Assembly: GCF_000340215.1 (NCBI RefSeq)
Contig: NW_006921535.1
Location: 773,242 to 837,241, forward strand
DNA length: 64,000 nt
Direction of reading: 5' to 3'
From: Pseudocercospora fijiensis CIRAD86
Taxonomy: Eukaryota > Ascomycota > Dothideomycetes > Mycosphaerellales > Mycosphaerellaceae
Shown here: positions 21,513 to 32,415 of the stretch, in pieces
How the letters are laid out: each line of letters opens with the position of its first letter
How positions within the stretch are numbered: position 1 is the stretch's first letter
Program-made: the position numbers and the translations under genes
Notes under the pieces: model-generated
Databases searched by the model: none
What the model saw: the letters and a program-made list of their open reading frames with translations, nothing else
What the model was told of the DNA's origin: nothing

Positions 21513-22621
21513 TTAAAACTTGAACACCTGGTCCTTCTCGTAACCAAGTTCTTTCAGGATGCCGCTCAGCTCGCCCTGGTCAGCCGGGCTCTTCTTCGCG
21601 CCCGAGATGGCCTTGTATAGACCAGGTGGTCCGCAAACAAACACCTTGATGTTCTCCTCGTCAGGAGCTGGCATCACGGTCTTGAGCAGATCCTTGGTGA
21701 TGTGGCCCTTTCCCTGCTTCCAACCCTTCGGTGGGTTGTCAAGGACGTAGAATGCACGGAATCGCTGTGGAAACTGCTGTTCCAGATCTTGAAATTCCTT
21801 CTTGAGCAAAATGTCCTCCTCAGTGACGTTGCCAAAGACTAGCGTTACCTTTGTCTTGTCCGCTGGGTTCTTGAAGATTTGTCGGCAGAGTTGATACATT
21901 GGAGTGATACCGGTTCCACCAGCGAGAAGCGCGATGTGGTTGTGCTTGTTGGCTTCCCAGGGATATTTGGGAATAGGTCCCTTGAACTCGAGTGTTTGAC
22001 CTGTCTCCATCTCGTGCAAGTGTGTGGACATTGGACCTCCCTTGTACTGCTTCACGAGCAGATCCAAAAAACCTCGCTCTTCCTCGTCGCTGACTGGTGT
22101 ATATGGTCTGATTGTTGGCTTCTCATCCTCTGGGCCCTTGAATTTTGTAATGAGTGCGCTGGCTACGGGAAGTCCGCTGACTGCATCTGGGTTCTCGAAT
22201 GCGAATCGCAGCCTCTTGGTGTTGTGGCTCACGGACTCAGACTTGTCCAACTTCAACTTGACGAAGCCCTGGTCGCCGCCGATGAAGACCTTGTCTGGCG
22301 GACCTCCCATCGATGGAGGCTTGTTCTCGTATGCAGCTGCCGTGAGCTCCTCTGCCTTTGCGACTGGGTCTTTTGTGCCTGACATGAAGTAGTAGCCACC
22401 GCCTAGTGCTGCCGCAGCAATGCCTCCGATGAGGAGTCCATTGCCGCCCCCAGACTTTGGTGCTTCGGAAGCGTATCTTCGAACGTGCTGCAAGTTTGTC
22501 AGCCATTGACGTTGCCGTCACAGGTTATGGTGAAGCGGAGGAGGGCAGAATGCATGGCTTTCACGTTCACTTACACTCGAGAGCTGCTGTGCAGGTCGAA
22601 AGAGGCGTGTGGAGAACATTG
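21513..22621 (-). CDS. MCR1: NADH-cytochrome b5 reductase, mitochondrial type
   Basis: Two exons. Exon 1 (22621-22577) encodes [15 protein letters not shown] and ends at a GTAAGT donor. The intron is 22576-22488 (89 nt, ending TTGCAG). Exon 2 (22487-21513) continues [10 protein letters not shown] in phase; total 339 aa, the usual size. The leader is rich in Arg/Ser and precedes a membrane anchor ([18 protein letters not shown]), as in Mcr1 of outer membrane and intermembrane space. FAD-binding RPYTPVS, NADH-binding [11 protein letters not shown] and CGPPGLYKA are all present. Mcr1 transfers electrons from NADH to cytochrome b5 or other small acceptors; some roles touch sterol synthesis and erythroascorbate recycling. 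The start was chosen because the exon 2 frame has no good ATG and exon 1 gives a leader with a consensus donor. Confidence 0.92.
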
Positions 22622-22856
22622 TCGCAATGCTATGTGAAACAAGTGATCCAGGATGGCGTTCGCAGAAGCAGCCCGGGAAACAGAAATGCGGCTCACTTGA
22701 TGAAGCTCAGCAAGGTTGTCGCTGACGACATCCATCACAAATCTCGGACTCGACTCCGGCTCGGCTATAAAAACATTCCCAGCCACCCATCTCACACTCA
22801 GCCTATGTAGCATAGCTCGCGTTTCGAAGAGACACAGCTATGGCCATGTTCATCTG
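22622..22856. promoter_or_regulatory. Divergent promoter region, MCR1 / HET gene
   Basis: A 235-bp gap separates the start codons of the reductase (minus) and the HET gene (plus). A TATA-like box (TATAAAAA, 22766-22773) lies about 85 bp before the HET start, on the + strand. No other motif is claimed. Confidence 0.4.
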
Positions 22857-24158
22857 ATGTCTAGCGTTGTAGCTACACTCAGATCGAGCTCGTCATGTCG
22901 ACCTTTCTGGACCCAATACCTTGGAGGACTATCCCGTCCATTCAGCATAAGCCACAGCAATCCAACTCTTCACAGCCATGTCCGTCTCAAGAAGGGCGAA
23001 ATTCGACTTCTAGAAGTCCATGAGCGAAATTCGAGCACAAGAAACCCCGAATTCTCCATCCAAAACTTTCCCCTAAACAAAACACCTCCATACACCGCAA
23101 TCTCATATGCCTGGGGCGATGAACCACCTAGCAAGAACATCACCCTCAACAACCAAAACATCGCCGTACGACCCAACCTCTACGCTTTCCTCGACCAAAT
23201 AACCCGAAAATCCGAATGGCAGCATATCTAGGTCGAGTTCGACGCTCTGTGCATAAACCAACAAGACATACAAGAACGTAACCAACAAGTGCGTATCATG
23301 GACCAGATTTTTTTCGAAATGCCTTGACAGTCACCGCATGGCTTGGATCTGCGCCCAAAAACGGAGACTGGTCGTTGGCAGAAAATTTCCCCGAAATTGC
23401 TGGCCGACCACACTGGAAACGGATGTGGATCGTACAAGAATTGCTTCTCGCGAGGGAAGTTCAGCTCGCGGTGGGAAAGCAGACGTTTGATTTCGAGCAC
23501 TTCAGATCTCTATTATCGTCAGCGCACCATCGAACACAGGTTGAAGGATGGCTGGCTACCGTGCCTTTCCTGCGAACCCGGAATCCAGATCGATTTCCGA
23601 TTCATCGACAGCCGCTTTTGAATCTCCTTGCCAACTATCGACATAGTCAGTGTGCGGATGCGCGAGATAAGGTCTTCTCGCTACTGAGCCTGATCCCGGA
23701 TGAAGAGCTGAAAACGCTGGGTCGATATTTTTCCTGACTACTCATTAAGCGTCGAGGAAGTTTTTGCGATTACTCTGGCTTTCTTACGATCGAGAGAGGA
23801 AAAATCCAAGTCGGCAGGATCGGATTATCAGGATGCTTTGGCTGCTTTTGGCGCGTACACAAGTCAGGCGAGGGTCAAGCTCGAAGAGGCTTCGAAAGCT
23901 CATGATCAAAAGTTTACGGCCGCATCAAACACCACTTTCCAGCCCAGTTTCTCGCAGCAACAGGCCACGCCGAACACAAGTAAACCCACATTCGACTTCA
24001 AATCCAAACGCATAATCCAGTCCGCTCACAATCTTCCCAGCCTTTTTGCGGCTCAGGACTGGCAAGCAAGGTCGAAAAAACGCATCTCCTCACTGTGTGC
24101 ACTGCTCGCTGTCATTATTGCTTATGCAAGCTGGTACCTTGCGCAACAACCATTCTAA
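22857..24158 (+). pseudogene. HET-domain protein gene with stop and two frameshifts
   Basis: HET (heterokaryon incompatibility) core motifs are clear: EIRLLEVHERN, PPYTAISYAWGDEPPSKNI, DALCINQQDIQERNQQVRIM, WIVQELLLAREV, and a C-terminal membrane segment (ISSLCALLAVIIAYASWYLA, about 24080-24140). The frame is broken three times. TAG at 23229-23231 sits where the family has Trp (IWVDALCINQ). A T run at 23308-23314 lacks one base. A T run at 23728-23732 has one extra base, restoring the frame to the stop at 24156-24158. HET proteins trigger cell death on recognising non-self, and loss of function is common. It is either a recent pseudogene or, for the homopolymer shifts, assembly error. The start at 22857 is the best ATG; an in-frame ATG also exists at 22716. 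Confidence 0.75.
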
Positions 24159-25023
24159 GGAAAACAGGCTTGCTTCTTCGCGATGTCCGTGTGACCGGTT
24201 CAAACCCCAAACTTCCAATCCGCACCTCATCAATTCGCAAGTCCTCCACTCCCCAAACTTCCTTGCAAGGGAGATAAAGTAGGTCCTACGAAACAACACA
24301 ACCAACATATTCTTCCAAAGCCCGTAAAATCCAGCACCTTTAATCGAACCAAAAACTTCGCCTAAAACCCAAAAACCCAAAAGCCGCTTTCACGACTTGA
24401 CATTATGAGAGAAAAACAAACTTTTTTTTCCGAGGATATCGATGTGAGAAAAGGGAAAAAAAAAGAAATTCGAGATAAAAGGCCGAAAATTGAAAAAAAA
24501 AGAAGAGGCCGTGAGAAAAGAATACAACTAGCGTAAGTAACATCGAGCTGCAAGTAAAGGTAAAGAAAGGTAAGCGGTAAGAATATCTCTGCTGCAGCGC
24601 TCACTTGTATATACATAATGCCAAGCCAAAAAAAATTTAATTTGAATACAGTACAGTACAGTACAGTAGAGTTTAGAGAGAAGTGTTCAGAGATAGAGAT
24701 CATGAGTGAAGGCGCGTATCGCCGGATTCTGAAACCGGCAGCACAAATGAATGCTTGCTTTCCTCTCGCTAGTAAAAATATTTGCTTCGAAGCTGTTGTC
24801 TGCCTGCCCTTTGGTGTCATCGTGTCTCATGAAATGGCTTCACGGTTCATCCTCCCTCAGAACCAACCTTGCCGCAATGCCGTAAATACAACCAACCAGA
24901 CGCCTCGCTCGAATGCGCAGTTTTTATGTACAAATATACAATTCAATGTGGGGTATCATAAATGAATGAAATAGCAATGACCGAAACCATCTCTGAGCCT
25001 TCGAGATATGAAGTCCAAGATCA
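24159..25023. other. Convergent intergenic region
   Basis: Region between the HET pseudogene (+) and the RING protein (-), so probably two 3' UTRs. It contains A-rich low complexity (24415-24510) and a short GTACA repeat (24649-24668). I see no gene. Confidence 0.5.
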
Positions 25024-26950
25024 TCATCTTCGCGGGAAAAGTCCATGGAGAGCTTTTCGCCACGCCGAAGACCGCTGTGCTTCTTCCGCCTCTGGATCTT
25101 CAGGCGCCCGGCGTCCAAGCATATTCTCTGCCCGCCTCTGCGCCCAATTGCGATGACTGGCACTGGCTGGTGGCTGTACCTGTTGCACAGGCTGTATCTC
25201 TGCAGTCGAAGCGTCCGGGCGTTGCAGAGGTATCCCGCTGTTCGCTGTTGCTGGGGCCGGTCCAAATTGGGTCATTTGCTGGCTATTGGTTGCGGGCGTC
25301 ATGCTGTTCATCCGGCTTTGTCGATAGTGTCGAATTCCTGGCATTCTCCGAACACGCTGGCCAAAAGATGTCGGATCGACATCATCCTCGACAGTGTCGG
25401 GATCCAAAGTGACACGTTCTCGAACTTGTCTGATCATGCGCTCCCTCCTAACCATCGCATTCGTGATGACTCGAGGACAGTAGCCTTTGGGTAAAGCAGT
25501 CTTTTTGCACATCGGGCATAGACTGCTGCTATCTCGCAAGAAAGTGTCGACACACTCTGGGTGAAAGATATGGTGGCAAGGAAGCTCGCGCACGACGGTG
25601 CCTTGCTGTTCAGCGCTACCGGCTACAAAGTCGTCGAGGCAAATCGCGCAAGTCGGTTGGGACAATGGTGTCGGGCGGTAACTTGCAGTGCGGGCAGGGG
25701 TAGGCCGGCCGATAGAGTTCATCGACGAGTTGACCGATTCACTGTGAGTTGTACCGTCAAGCTTCTCGGCGTCCAGCATTGCCTGTTTGTTGGAGTTTCC
25801 AGATTTTGAGACTTCGGCCACGGCAGCACCAGTTCCGTAGGTGTAAAGTGGCATTTCACTGAGGAGGTCCTGAGGCACTGTAAGTCTTTTGATGCCAAGT
25901 GCTTCCAGGTCGACTTCGCCGCTCATGACGCGCCGACGCAGGGACTGTCGTCTACGACGCTGCAGCCAGTGCATGGTAAGACTCGTCGCGCCGATGATAA
26001 ATAGCAAAATGCCGAGTACCACAAGGAGGAAGACCCATAGTGATGGGAGCGAAGTGCCATTCCCTGCACCGAGATGAGTATAGTCCATATTTTTGGATAG
26101 TTGTGCGAGTTTAGGGGAGAGAAAACTCACCGGTATCGATATCCATGTACAAGCGAACGTAGTCACGAGCGTCGTAGAACTCGGTGAGCTGGTGGCCATA
26201 GGGTACGTCAGTCATGTTGCCACTGTATTGGGCACTTGCGTTCAACAGGATTTCGCCGCTGGCGCCATTGATGGCATACACGGGGAAGCCATTCTTCTGC
26301 TTCCAGCTTCCAGCATTGGGGATGTCCCACATGGGGTCTTTCTCATCGGGAGGCGTGCCCGTGTGGTTGGCGGGTGTGAAGAAGACCATGCCGCGAACGG
26401 GATCGCGTCGGGCTGCCTCCATGTATTCCAGCGAGCATTGTGGTGTCAGCCACGGCACCATGGCGATCAGATCGTAATCTGTGTTGGGCAAATTGGCCTG
26501 CCTGGTGACATTTTGCGGGACGTATGGGCTGCTCGCATTCACGCAAGCACTGTCGCGCGGCAGGTCGGGCACATACATCAGGCCGGTGACATCGTTGCCG
26601 TTGCTCGCGCTTTGGGTGGAGAGGGTGCGAATGTTGAAGGAGGTGAGGTAGTTGAAGGATAGCGAAGCATTGACGCGAGTTGTCTGATCGTCGGTGCCGA
26701 AGCCCTGCCATTCTGGGTTGGGTATGCAGAGGGTGACGACTTGCAGTGACTGAGCGGCTGAGTTGTAGAGCCAATTAGTGAACAAGTAGCCGGACATAGC
26801 ATGGCAGTGGTGGTCGCAGGCGTGGTTGGTGGAGATGGGCGGGGGTTGTGAGCGGGAGAGAGGTGTGAGAGGCGGCGAGGAGGAGGAGGAGGAGAAACAT
26901 ACTCATGGCGTTAGTGGCCCAAGGCAAGAAAAGCAGTGCGGAAGCAAATG
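25024..26950 (-). CDS. RING-H2 membrane E3 ligase with lumenal PA-like domain
   Basis: Exons inferred: 26950?-26903, 26757-26131 and 26063-25024. Introns: 26902-26758 (GTATGT..branch CTAAT..CTCAG) and 26130-26064 (GTGAGT..TGCAG); both keep frame. The first part encodes a signal-peptide-like FASALLFLPWATNA. Next comes a Cys/Asn-glycosylatable lumenal region (PA-like), a membrane span (WVFLLVVLGILLFIIGATSL), a basic stretch and a RING-H2 finger (CAICLDDF...CHHIFHPECVDTFL...CPMC). The tail is long, disordered and Gln/Arg-rich. Such proteins are transmembrane ubiquitin ligases of the endosome/vacuole/Golgi route. No in-frame ATG precedes the signal segment before a TGA near 27030, so a further 5' exon or a different start is needed. 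The RING part is certain; the N-terminus is not. Confidence 0.8.
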
Positions 26951-28037
26951 CGATGTTCGGGCGGTCTCTCGCGCTGCTGCTGGGGGTTTCAAGACGAGGT
27001 CGGAGGATGGTGGTGATGACGCTGACGCATGGCAGTCGTCATGCGCGGATGCAGCTGCCTTGCGGTGGACGGTGGACGGTGGACGGGGGACGGGGGACGG
27101 TGGGAGGCCAGGGAGATGCAGCGCTGCGCTGCGCTGCGCTGCGGGCGACACACTCGTCGCAGGGCCGTTTGCCGTGGTGGACTGCGCGCGCGGAGCTGAC
27201 ACAGTAGTAGTCGCGGAGCAGTTGGCAGTGGGCAGTGGAGTGCCACTAGCACGGCGCTGGCGTCCGTTCCTAGGCGAGCACGCGAACCTTCTTGCGGGAG
27301 CGTCGTCGGCGTCACCAAGAACCGGCCGGCCGATGCGCAGTGCCCAAGATTCCAGATGGGCGGGAGGACAAAGCACGAATACAGACACAAGACAGCAGCA
27401 GTGAGCACGTGTAGTCGCCCGCTCGCCGCCACGAACATCTGGGGCGGTGGCAGTAGGTCTATCGCACCACCGCGCCTTAAACACTGCTACGGGCCTTGGT
27501 AGTCTTGGTAAAAGCTTGGTATCGCCGCCTCTGCCCAGGTATTCTAAACTCCAACACAGCGGCTCGCTCAAATGCATGTACTGTGGCGGTATAGCATCGC
27601 AGACAGTGATGAGCCCGGGTCATGCTCACCTGTTTCATGCCCAATCGCTGTTGCTATTATTTATTGATGTCTTCAAACACGGATATTGCGAGACACGAGA
27701 CATGCCCCGGTGCATGTGTTCGGCAACTCGGTCTATATCTGTGCCATGCCATGCCTTGTCCTCTACCTAGAGCTTGGCGGCACGGCACGGTGCACGCTTT
27801 CTCCGCCTCAGTCGAGCATCGCGTAAACCACAGCGCATCCATGTAGTGCTTGATGAATGCTCTCTCGACTCACCGCGCCGAATGACTTGCTCGACTCCTG
27901 CTGCTTGATACTCCTCTTGTACGACTCGGCATGCGCAAGAAAGAGTCAGCCAGCTGCCCACCAGATTCGCCGGCACTCTTGTACGAAACACAAACGTGAC
28001 CTCAGCCTTTGTGTGCTGTAACGCGTAACCCGCCAGC
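26951..28037. other. Divergent intergenic region with GC-rich simple repeats
   Basis: Lies between the RING gene (-) and ADA3 (+). It holds a GGTGGACGGTGGACG / GGGGGACG minisatellite (27060-27102) and a (CTGCG)n run (27119-27143). It may contain the missing first exon of the RING gene. Open frames in it follow the low-complexity composition and show no domain. Confidence 0.45.
27060..27143. repeat. G-rich minisatellite and (CTGCG)n repeat
   Basis: GGTGGACGGTGGACGG-type units at 27060-27102, then GCTGCGCTGCGCTGCGCTGC at about 27121-27140. Purine-rich runs could form G-quadruplexes; this is inference. Confidence 0.7.
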
Positions 28038-30035
28038 ATGGCTCCCGCAGCGAAGAAAGGCTCGCAGGGCAAAAGCGGCGCAAAGAACAACGCAGACAGA
28101 CGCTCCGTCTCGCGCCACTCGACACCCGTATCTGCCCTCACAGATGCATCGCCTCCCACCCCTCTCACCGCAACGCCCTCGACCACTACCGCCCCGAGCA
28201 CCAGCATGGCGAAAGAGACTCCATATCTGCGGACCTCGACGGCCGCCCTCATCTCACAAGAACTGAGCATAGAAGCCCAAATAGAGAAAAGCCTTGCATC
28301 TTCCTCGAAGCCTGGCGACCCGCCCAGTGCGCGCGAGCTCCACAAATTGCATCACACCATCCGTGACACTGTAAATCGCTTCATGAGCAAGCGGGGCGAA
28401 GTATGCGACCGTTCCATGCGACAACTCGTCCAACGTCGGAAGGAGCGCATGCAAGAGGAGCGAGAACAGGAAGCCGCGCGCGCTGCTGCAGAAAGCGCAA
28501 GAGTCAAGAGAGAGCAGGAAGCAGGCAAGAAGGGCAAAGGAACGCCGCATAAGAAGCGCAGTCACGACGAAATGGAGCTGGACGACGAGAGGGAGAGAAA
28601 GATGAAGAGTGACGCTTTGCCCAGGGTTGGCGCACACGGTCTGGCTCGACAGGACGGCGTCGGCGTCTATCAAGGCGCTGCTGCTCCACCATCACCGCCA
28701 GTCCCGCCAGGTACCGTGCTGCCCGATCTCATGGATACCGCCGACTCGCCTGCCGACTCAGACGCCACTCAGCACGACCCTCCGCAGACCGCGCCGCTCT
28801 ACGAGCGCATATACGGTAAAGACCCCACCGCCGCCGAAGACCCGATCATCTACGACATTCGCGACATCAACCAAGCCGCCGACGAGGAAGAGAAGCGCCA
28901 AATCCTTCAGGTAATCCAGTGGCCCGAGAGCGATCTGCGTCACCTCACAGCTGGCGATCCTCCTGATAACGACTTCAGCAACGCGAAGCCTGCTAACCAG
29001 GTGAACGTGTCTACTTTTCAATCATATATTGAGCCGTACATTCGAGCTTTCACCGAAGAGGATGTGGCCTTCTTGAAAGAGCGAGGGGATCGGCATATGC
29101 CATATATCCTTCCACAGCGAGGCGCCAAAGACTACAAGGAGGTTTGGCAAGCGGAGGATGGAATCACTGGGTTGGAGCCAGCCAAACGACACGTGAACAA
29201 TCCCAATGAAGCCAGGGGCAGCATGGAAGACATGGAGGATGACATTGCGGATCAAGATACAATCAGCATGGGTCCCATTATGAGTCGACTAAACTCTCTC
29301 ATCCGTCCAGCTCCAAATGGTGCTAAGAAGGACGATGCTGAGGACGCAAATGGCGACACATCCATGGTGAACGGCGACGATGACGCTGCGACCGCTCTCA
29401 CGAATGGCAACACCGATGAACAGAAGCCTGTGACGTGCTTGCCACCAGATGCTCCACGACCGCCCAATTTACCATCACTCGATTACGACAGTCTAGAGAA
29501 TCGAGCGCTTGCAGAGCTCAGATTTCTCGGCATGATCGGACCAAACGAAAGCACCAACTTCGACGCGCGCGAAGACGACGAGGTCTCCGCTCGGCTGCGA
29601 ACGCTGCAGCACGAATTACGACGCGTCTCTCGCTTGAATAACATCAGGAAAGCACGGGTATTGGAACTCACCGAAGAGCGCATGGCGATGCAGGAGTACG
29701 CCAATATCGCAGATGATCTGGACAACCAAGTCAACGCGGCATATCTTAAGCGGAACCGAAGCTTGGCGAAACCAAATCAGAAGAAAGGCGGCGGTCACAG
29801 TTCAAGACCTGGACAGAAAGGCGTGGCTTCAGCGCCTGCCGGCAGAGGCGTATCCGATGGTGTTCGCGCTCTTATGCAGAAGCGAAGAGATTGGATTGAG
29901 ATGGTTGGGCCGGTTGTCAGTCATGGAAGACCTCCGATTCTTGGTGATCAGGAGACGATCTTCGATGAAGCGAGTCTGAAGAAATTCGAGAGGTTGGAGA
30001 AAGATGCGGAATTGGGCGAAGTGGAGGGAGAGTAG
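28038..30035 (+). CDS. ADA3: Transcriptional adapter Ada3/Ngg1 (SAGA/ADA)
   Basis: Single exon, 665 aa. The N-terminus is Ser/Thr/Pro-rich with a charged coiled coil (about residues 125-175, RRKERMQEEREQEAARAAAE). The C-terminal Ada3 domain (about 475-660) includes LDYDSLENRALAELRFLGMI, LRRVSRLNNIRKARVLEL, ERMAMQEYANIADDLDNQVN, AAYLKRN and GVRALMQKRRDWIEMVGPVV. In yeast Ada3 bridges Ada2-Gcn5 in SAGA and ADA and supports nucleosome acetylation in the nucleus. Length matches fungal orthologues (600-700 aa). An acidic, Asn/Asp-rich linker lies around 400-460. The start is the first ATG, shortly after an upstream in-frame stop region, and looks natural (MAPAAKKGSQGK). Confidence 0.93.
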   Translation: MAPAAKKGSQGKSGAKNNADRRSVSRHSTPVSALTDASPPTPLTATPSTTTAPSTSMAKETPYLRTSTAALISQELSIEAQIEKSLASSSKPGDPPSARELHKLHHTIRDTVNRFMSKRGEVCDRSMRQLVQRRKERMQEEREQEAARAAAESARVKREQEAGKKGKGTPHKKRSHDEMELDDERERKMKSDALPRVGAHGLARQDGVGVYQGAAAPPSPPVPPGTVLPDLMDTADSPADSDATQHDPPQTAPLYERIYGKDPTAAEDPIIYDIRDINQAADEEEKRQILQVIQWPESDLRHLTAGDPPDNDFSNAKPANQVNVSTFQSYIEPYIRAFTEEDVAFLKERGDRHMPYILPQRGAKDYKEVWQAEDGITGLEPAKRHVNNPNEARGSMEDMEDDIADQDTISMGPIMSRLNSLIRPAPNGAKKDDAEDANGDTSMVNGDDDAATALTNGNTDEQKPVTCLPPDAPRPPNLPSLDYDSLENRALAELRFLGMIGPNESTNFDAREDDEVSARLRTLQHELRRVSRLNNIRKARVLELTEERMAMQEYANIADDLDNQVNAAYLKRNRSLAKPNQKKGGGHSSRPGQKGVASAPAGRGVSDGVRALMQKRRDWIEMVGPVVSHGRPPILGDQETIFDEASLKKFERLEKDAELGEVEGE

Positions 30036-30519
30036 AGTTCTCGCCCTGCGTCTGGTGGCATATCGCCGCTTACTCGTCTTACGAGTTAGGGCGGCCTTGA
30101 ATAGGCAAACCGAGGCTGGCTCCGATTCATAAACAGAGCTGTGAGTTTTGCTTCTTGAAACAACATGAACGCAGACAAGGACTAGTGGTAGAGGCAGGCA
30201 CAGCACGCACCTTCCACCATCGCATTTTTAACCGATGTGCCTGCTTACTGCTCCTTTCGATGGAGATCAGAGAGGTAGAGCGTGGAAGGTGCATATGTAG
30301 CGGAAGAAGTCACCACGAAGAGCGTGGGAAGGAGGTAGAAGACACGCCCATACATTTCTTAATCGCCTTGATGAATTTACACACTGCTGCAACATCGCAT
30401 CAGGGCAATGCAGTGGCAAGGTGCATTCATGGTTGTCGATCCACTCACGCTGAGCGCTATCGTGCACGCCCAGCGAGAAGACAGTCGGGAATTAGCGTCG
30501 GGCGACGAGGGAAAGCAGC
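30036..30519. other. Region between ADA3 and RBR-like gene
   Basis: Contains the ADA3 3' flank. If the next gene once had a RING1/IBR half it should lie here, but I see no Cys/His-rich coding in any + frame. Confidence 0.4.
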
Positions 30520-31298
30520 GTGAGGGCACTGTCACCGACTCTCAAGTGGCCATGCAGATGTACCGGGAAGATTTATGAAGCTTTGCAGCAATTGCTCGAG
30601 ACAACAGAACAGCAGCAGTGGCAGAGGTGCCCTACGTGCAAAGCTATCGTGGAGCTCAACACAGGCTGCAATCACATCACGTCAGTGTCATGGGAAATCT
30701 TGCAAATCTCGTTCACTGACCCACCAACAGATGTCGATGCGGTGCAAACTTCTGCTACGTGTGTGCAGCACCCTGGCGGACATGTGGCTGCCCGCGATGG
30801 GAAGAGCGACGCCTGCTAGAGCGCACAACCGAGATCGTGGACCGCAACCCGAATCGTCGCCTCTTCAGACCACCTCGCATCGAACACGATCAGCCTGAAG
30901 CTCGACACCGATCACCATCCAGATCGGTCATAGCCCCCATGGCAGCTCCCACAACTCGACCCCGAGAACCCAGTCCGGCATCAAAACGGGAATCCGATTT
31001 CTCAGACCACTCAGAGCGGCAGCACAATCGTTGGCAAGATGGCAATCCCACCCCAAATGCGCCGCCAACTTTACACACACTCTCAGCCACGCCCTTTTAT
31101 GTTGTAGCACGCAACGAGCGAATCGCTAACGCAATTGAATTTTTACGAGAAAACCACGCGTGTACCCATGACAAGTGGCGATGGGTAAGAGGTCCACATC
31201 AGTGCGAGGAATGTCGACATGTGTTGAGACAGTATATTTTCGAATGTCGACATTGTTATCTTCAGGCTTGTAATCGGTGTCGGAGGAATCGGCTTTGA
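30520..31298 (+). CDS. RBR-type protein reduced to RING2, probably truncated
   Basis: Exon 1 30520-30680; intron 30681-30730 (50 nt, GTCAGT..CAACAG); exon 2 30731-31298; 242 aa. Across the splice the RING2 (Rcat) domain reads CPTCKAIVELNTGCNHITCR, then CGANFCYVCAAPWRTCGCPR. This includes the Cys of HITC that carries ubiquitin in RBR ligases. A disordered linker follows, and the C-terminal Cys-rich motif CEECRHVLRQYIFECRHCYL, QACNRC is typical of fungal IBR proteins. RING1 and IBR, needed to bind E2, are missing upstream. It is either a truncated gene remnant or one whose 5' exons I could not find; the start at 30520 is only the first ATG in frame. Confidence 0.65.
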
Positions 31299-31658
31299 AG
31301 ATGGAGGAGGAGGAGGAGGGGATTCGAGCTGGTAGATAGATAGAGTGAAAGTATATGGATGAGCAGACGGACAGATGATGGGTGATTATCAGGAATTTTG
31401 GAGCAGAATATAGGATACTGTCTGTCTATACTTCTATGCACGCACATTCTACTTCGTGAGAAGGGACGTAATTACACGCAGCCCATCCATCTCGCCTTCA
31501 AATCTTTCTCGAATTTTCCCAACGAACACGCAGGGGAGAAGAAGAAAACCAGGACCAAAAATTTTCACATACCAACTCGCCTTACCTACGTCCCAAAGGC
31601 CGACCTGCCGGTCTGGAAAACTGTTCCCGCCGAATCTAGACCAACTGACCAAACACAT
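31299..31658. other. Intergenic region before a RIP'd patch
   Basis: Normal dinucleotide composition; 3' flank of the RBR-like gene with a GGAGGAGGAGGAGG run near 31303-31320. No gene is seen. Confidence 0.4.
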
Positions 31659-32013
31659 CGATATCGATAACTAACTTTATTACAAGTTAAAGGCGATATT
31701 CTAAAGAAACCGACCTCGCTCTCGCAGTCCCTTTAAAAACTAGGCGAATAAGAGCGTATATATAAGTTGCCCTAGTTTTACCTATACGCCTATATAAATT
31801 CTGTCTATATATATAATTAACTACCTTTTCTACTCTATATTTGTTTAAGTTCGCTAAGTACAACCGGTATAATCTATAAAGGGATATAATATAAGGCTAC
31901 TCTAAGCGAGTATAGTTATATATACTTTACGTATATTTATATAGAAGAGAAAAAAAAGGAGATTTTTTTAGTATTTAAGATAGAGGGGGATTCTATTCTC
32001 GTCCAACGATATC
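31659..32013. mobile_element. Small RIP'd patch with 7-bp flanking repeat
   Basis: From about 31666 to 31995 the DNA is TpA-rich with almost no CpA or TpG, an isolated RIP-like island in normal DNA. CGATATC flanks it at 31659-31665 and 32007-32013, which could be a target-site duplication around a ~341-bp element. No coding capacity or recognised terminal structure. It could be a solo LTR, MITE or SINE relic. Confidence 0.45.
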
Positions 32014-32415
32014 CATACAGCTCTTCACAGCCCTTGTTTCATGCTGGAAGATGCAAATAGGTTGCTGACATGATCTGCACAAGTTTGCCAACATCTTGGC
32101 GGCGATGCTCGCGGGGCTAGAGCCTGCGGGCACACGATCTCGACAAGACCTTGTACATAGCGCTCCGGCCCCCGTTTTCGTTGTCATGGGCCCGAGAGTG
32201 CGGTAAATGCGACTCGTAAGCATTCCTTGGATCTTCACGTGCGTGTGAAATTCTGAAGTCAGATTCCGCGGAAAGAGCGTATGCTCATCATCAGACAAAT
32301 CAGCGATGCCGACAGAACGATCCAGCGAGAGGCGTGCCTGCGATTCGACAAATGTCTGGCTTAGGGGCAAGATGAGGTATTCCAAGACAGTCGGCTCACT
32401 GCGCTCTTTCGCCAC
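31993..32415 (-). CDS. Hypothetical ORF, 140 aa
   Basis: Open frame starting MAKERSEPTVLEYLILPLSQ and containing CRSCQQPICIFQHETRAVKSC, a possible Cys-rich motif. No family is recognised. Its 3' end touches the RIP'd patch, so it may be a gene fragment or a chance frame. Confidence 0.25.
   Translation of the reverse strand: MAKERSEPTVLEYLILPLSQTFVESQARLSLDRSVGIADLSDDEHTLFPRNLTSEFHTHVKIQGMLTSRIYRTLGPMTTKTGAGALCTRSCRDRVPAGSSPASIAAKMLANLCRSCQQPICIFQHETRAVKSCMDIVGRE

Noticed and set aside
26903..27577. Long minus-strand open frame of 224 aa
   Set aside because: Low-complexity Pro/Ser/Ala-rich text caused by the GC-rich repeats. It shadows the RING gene's first exon region in another frame.
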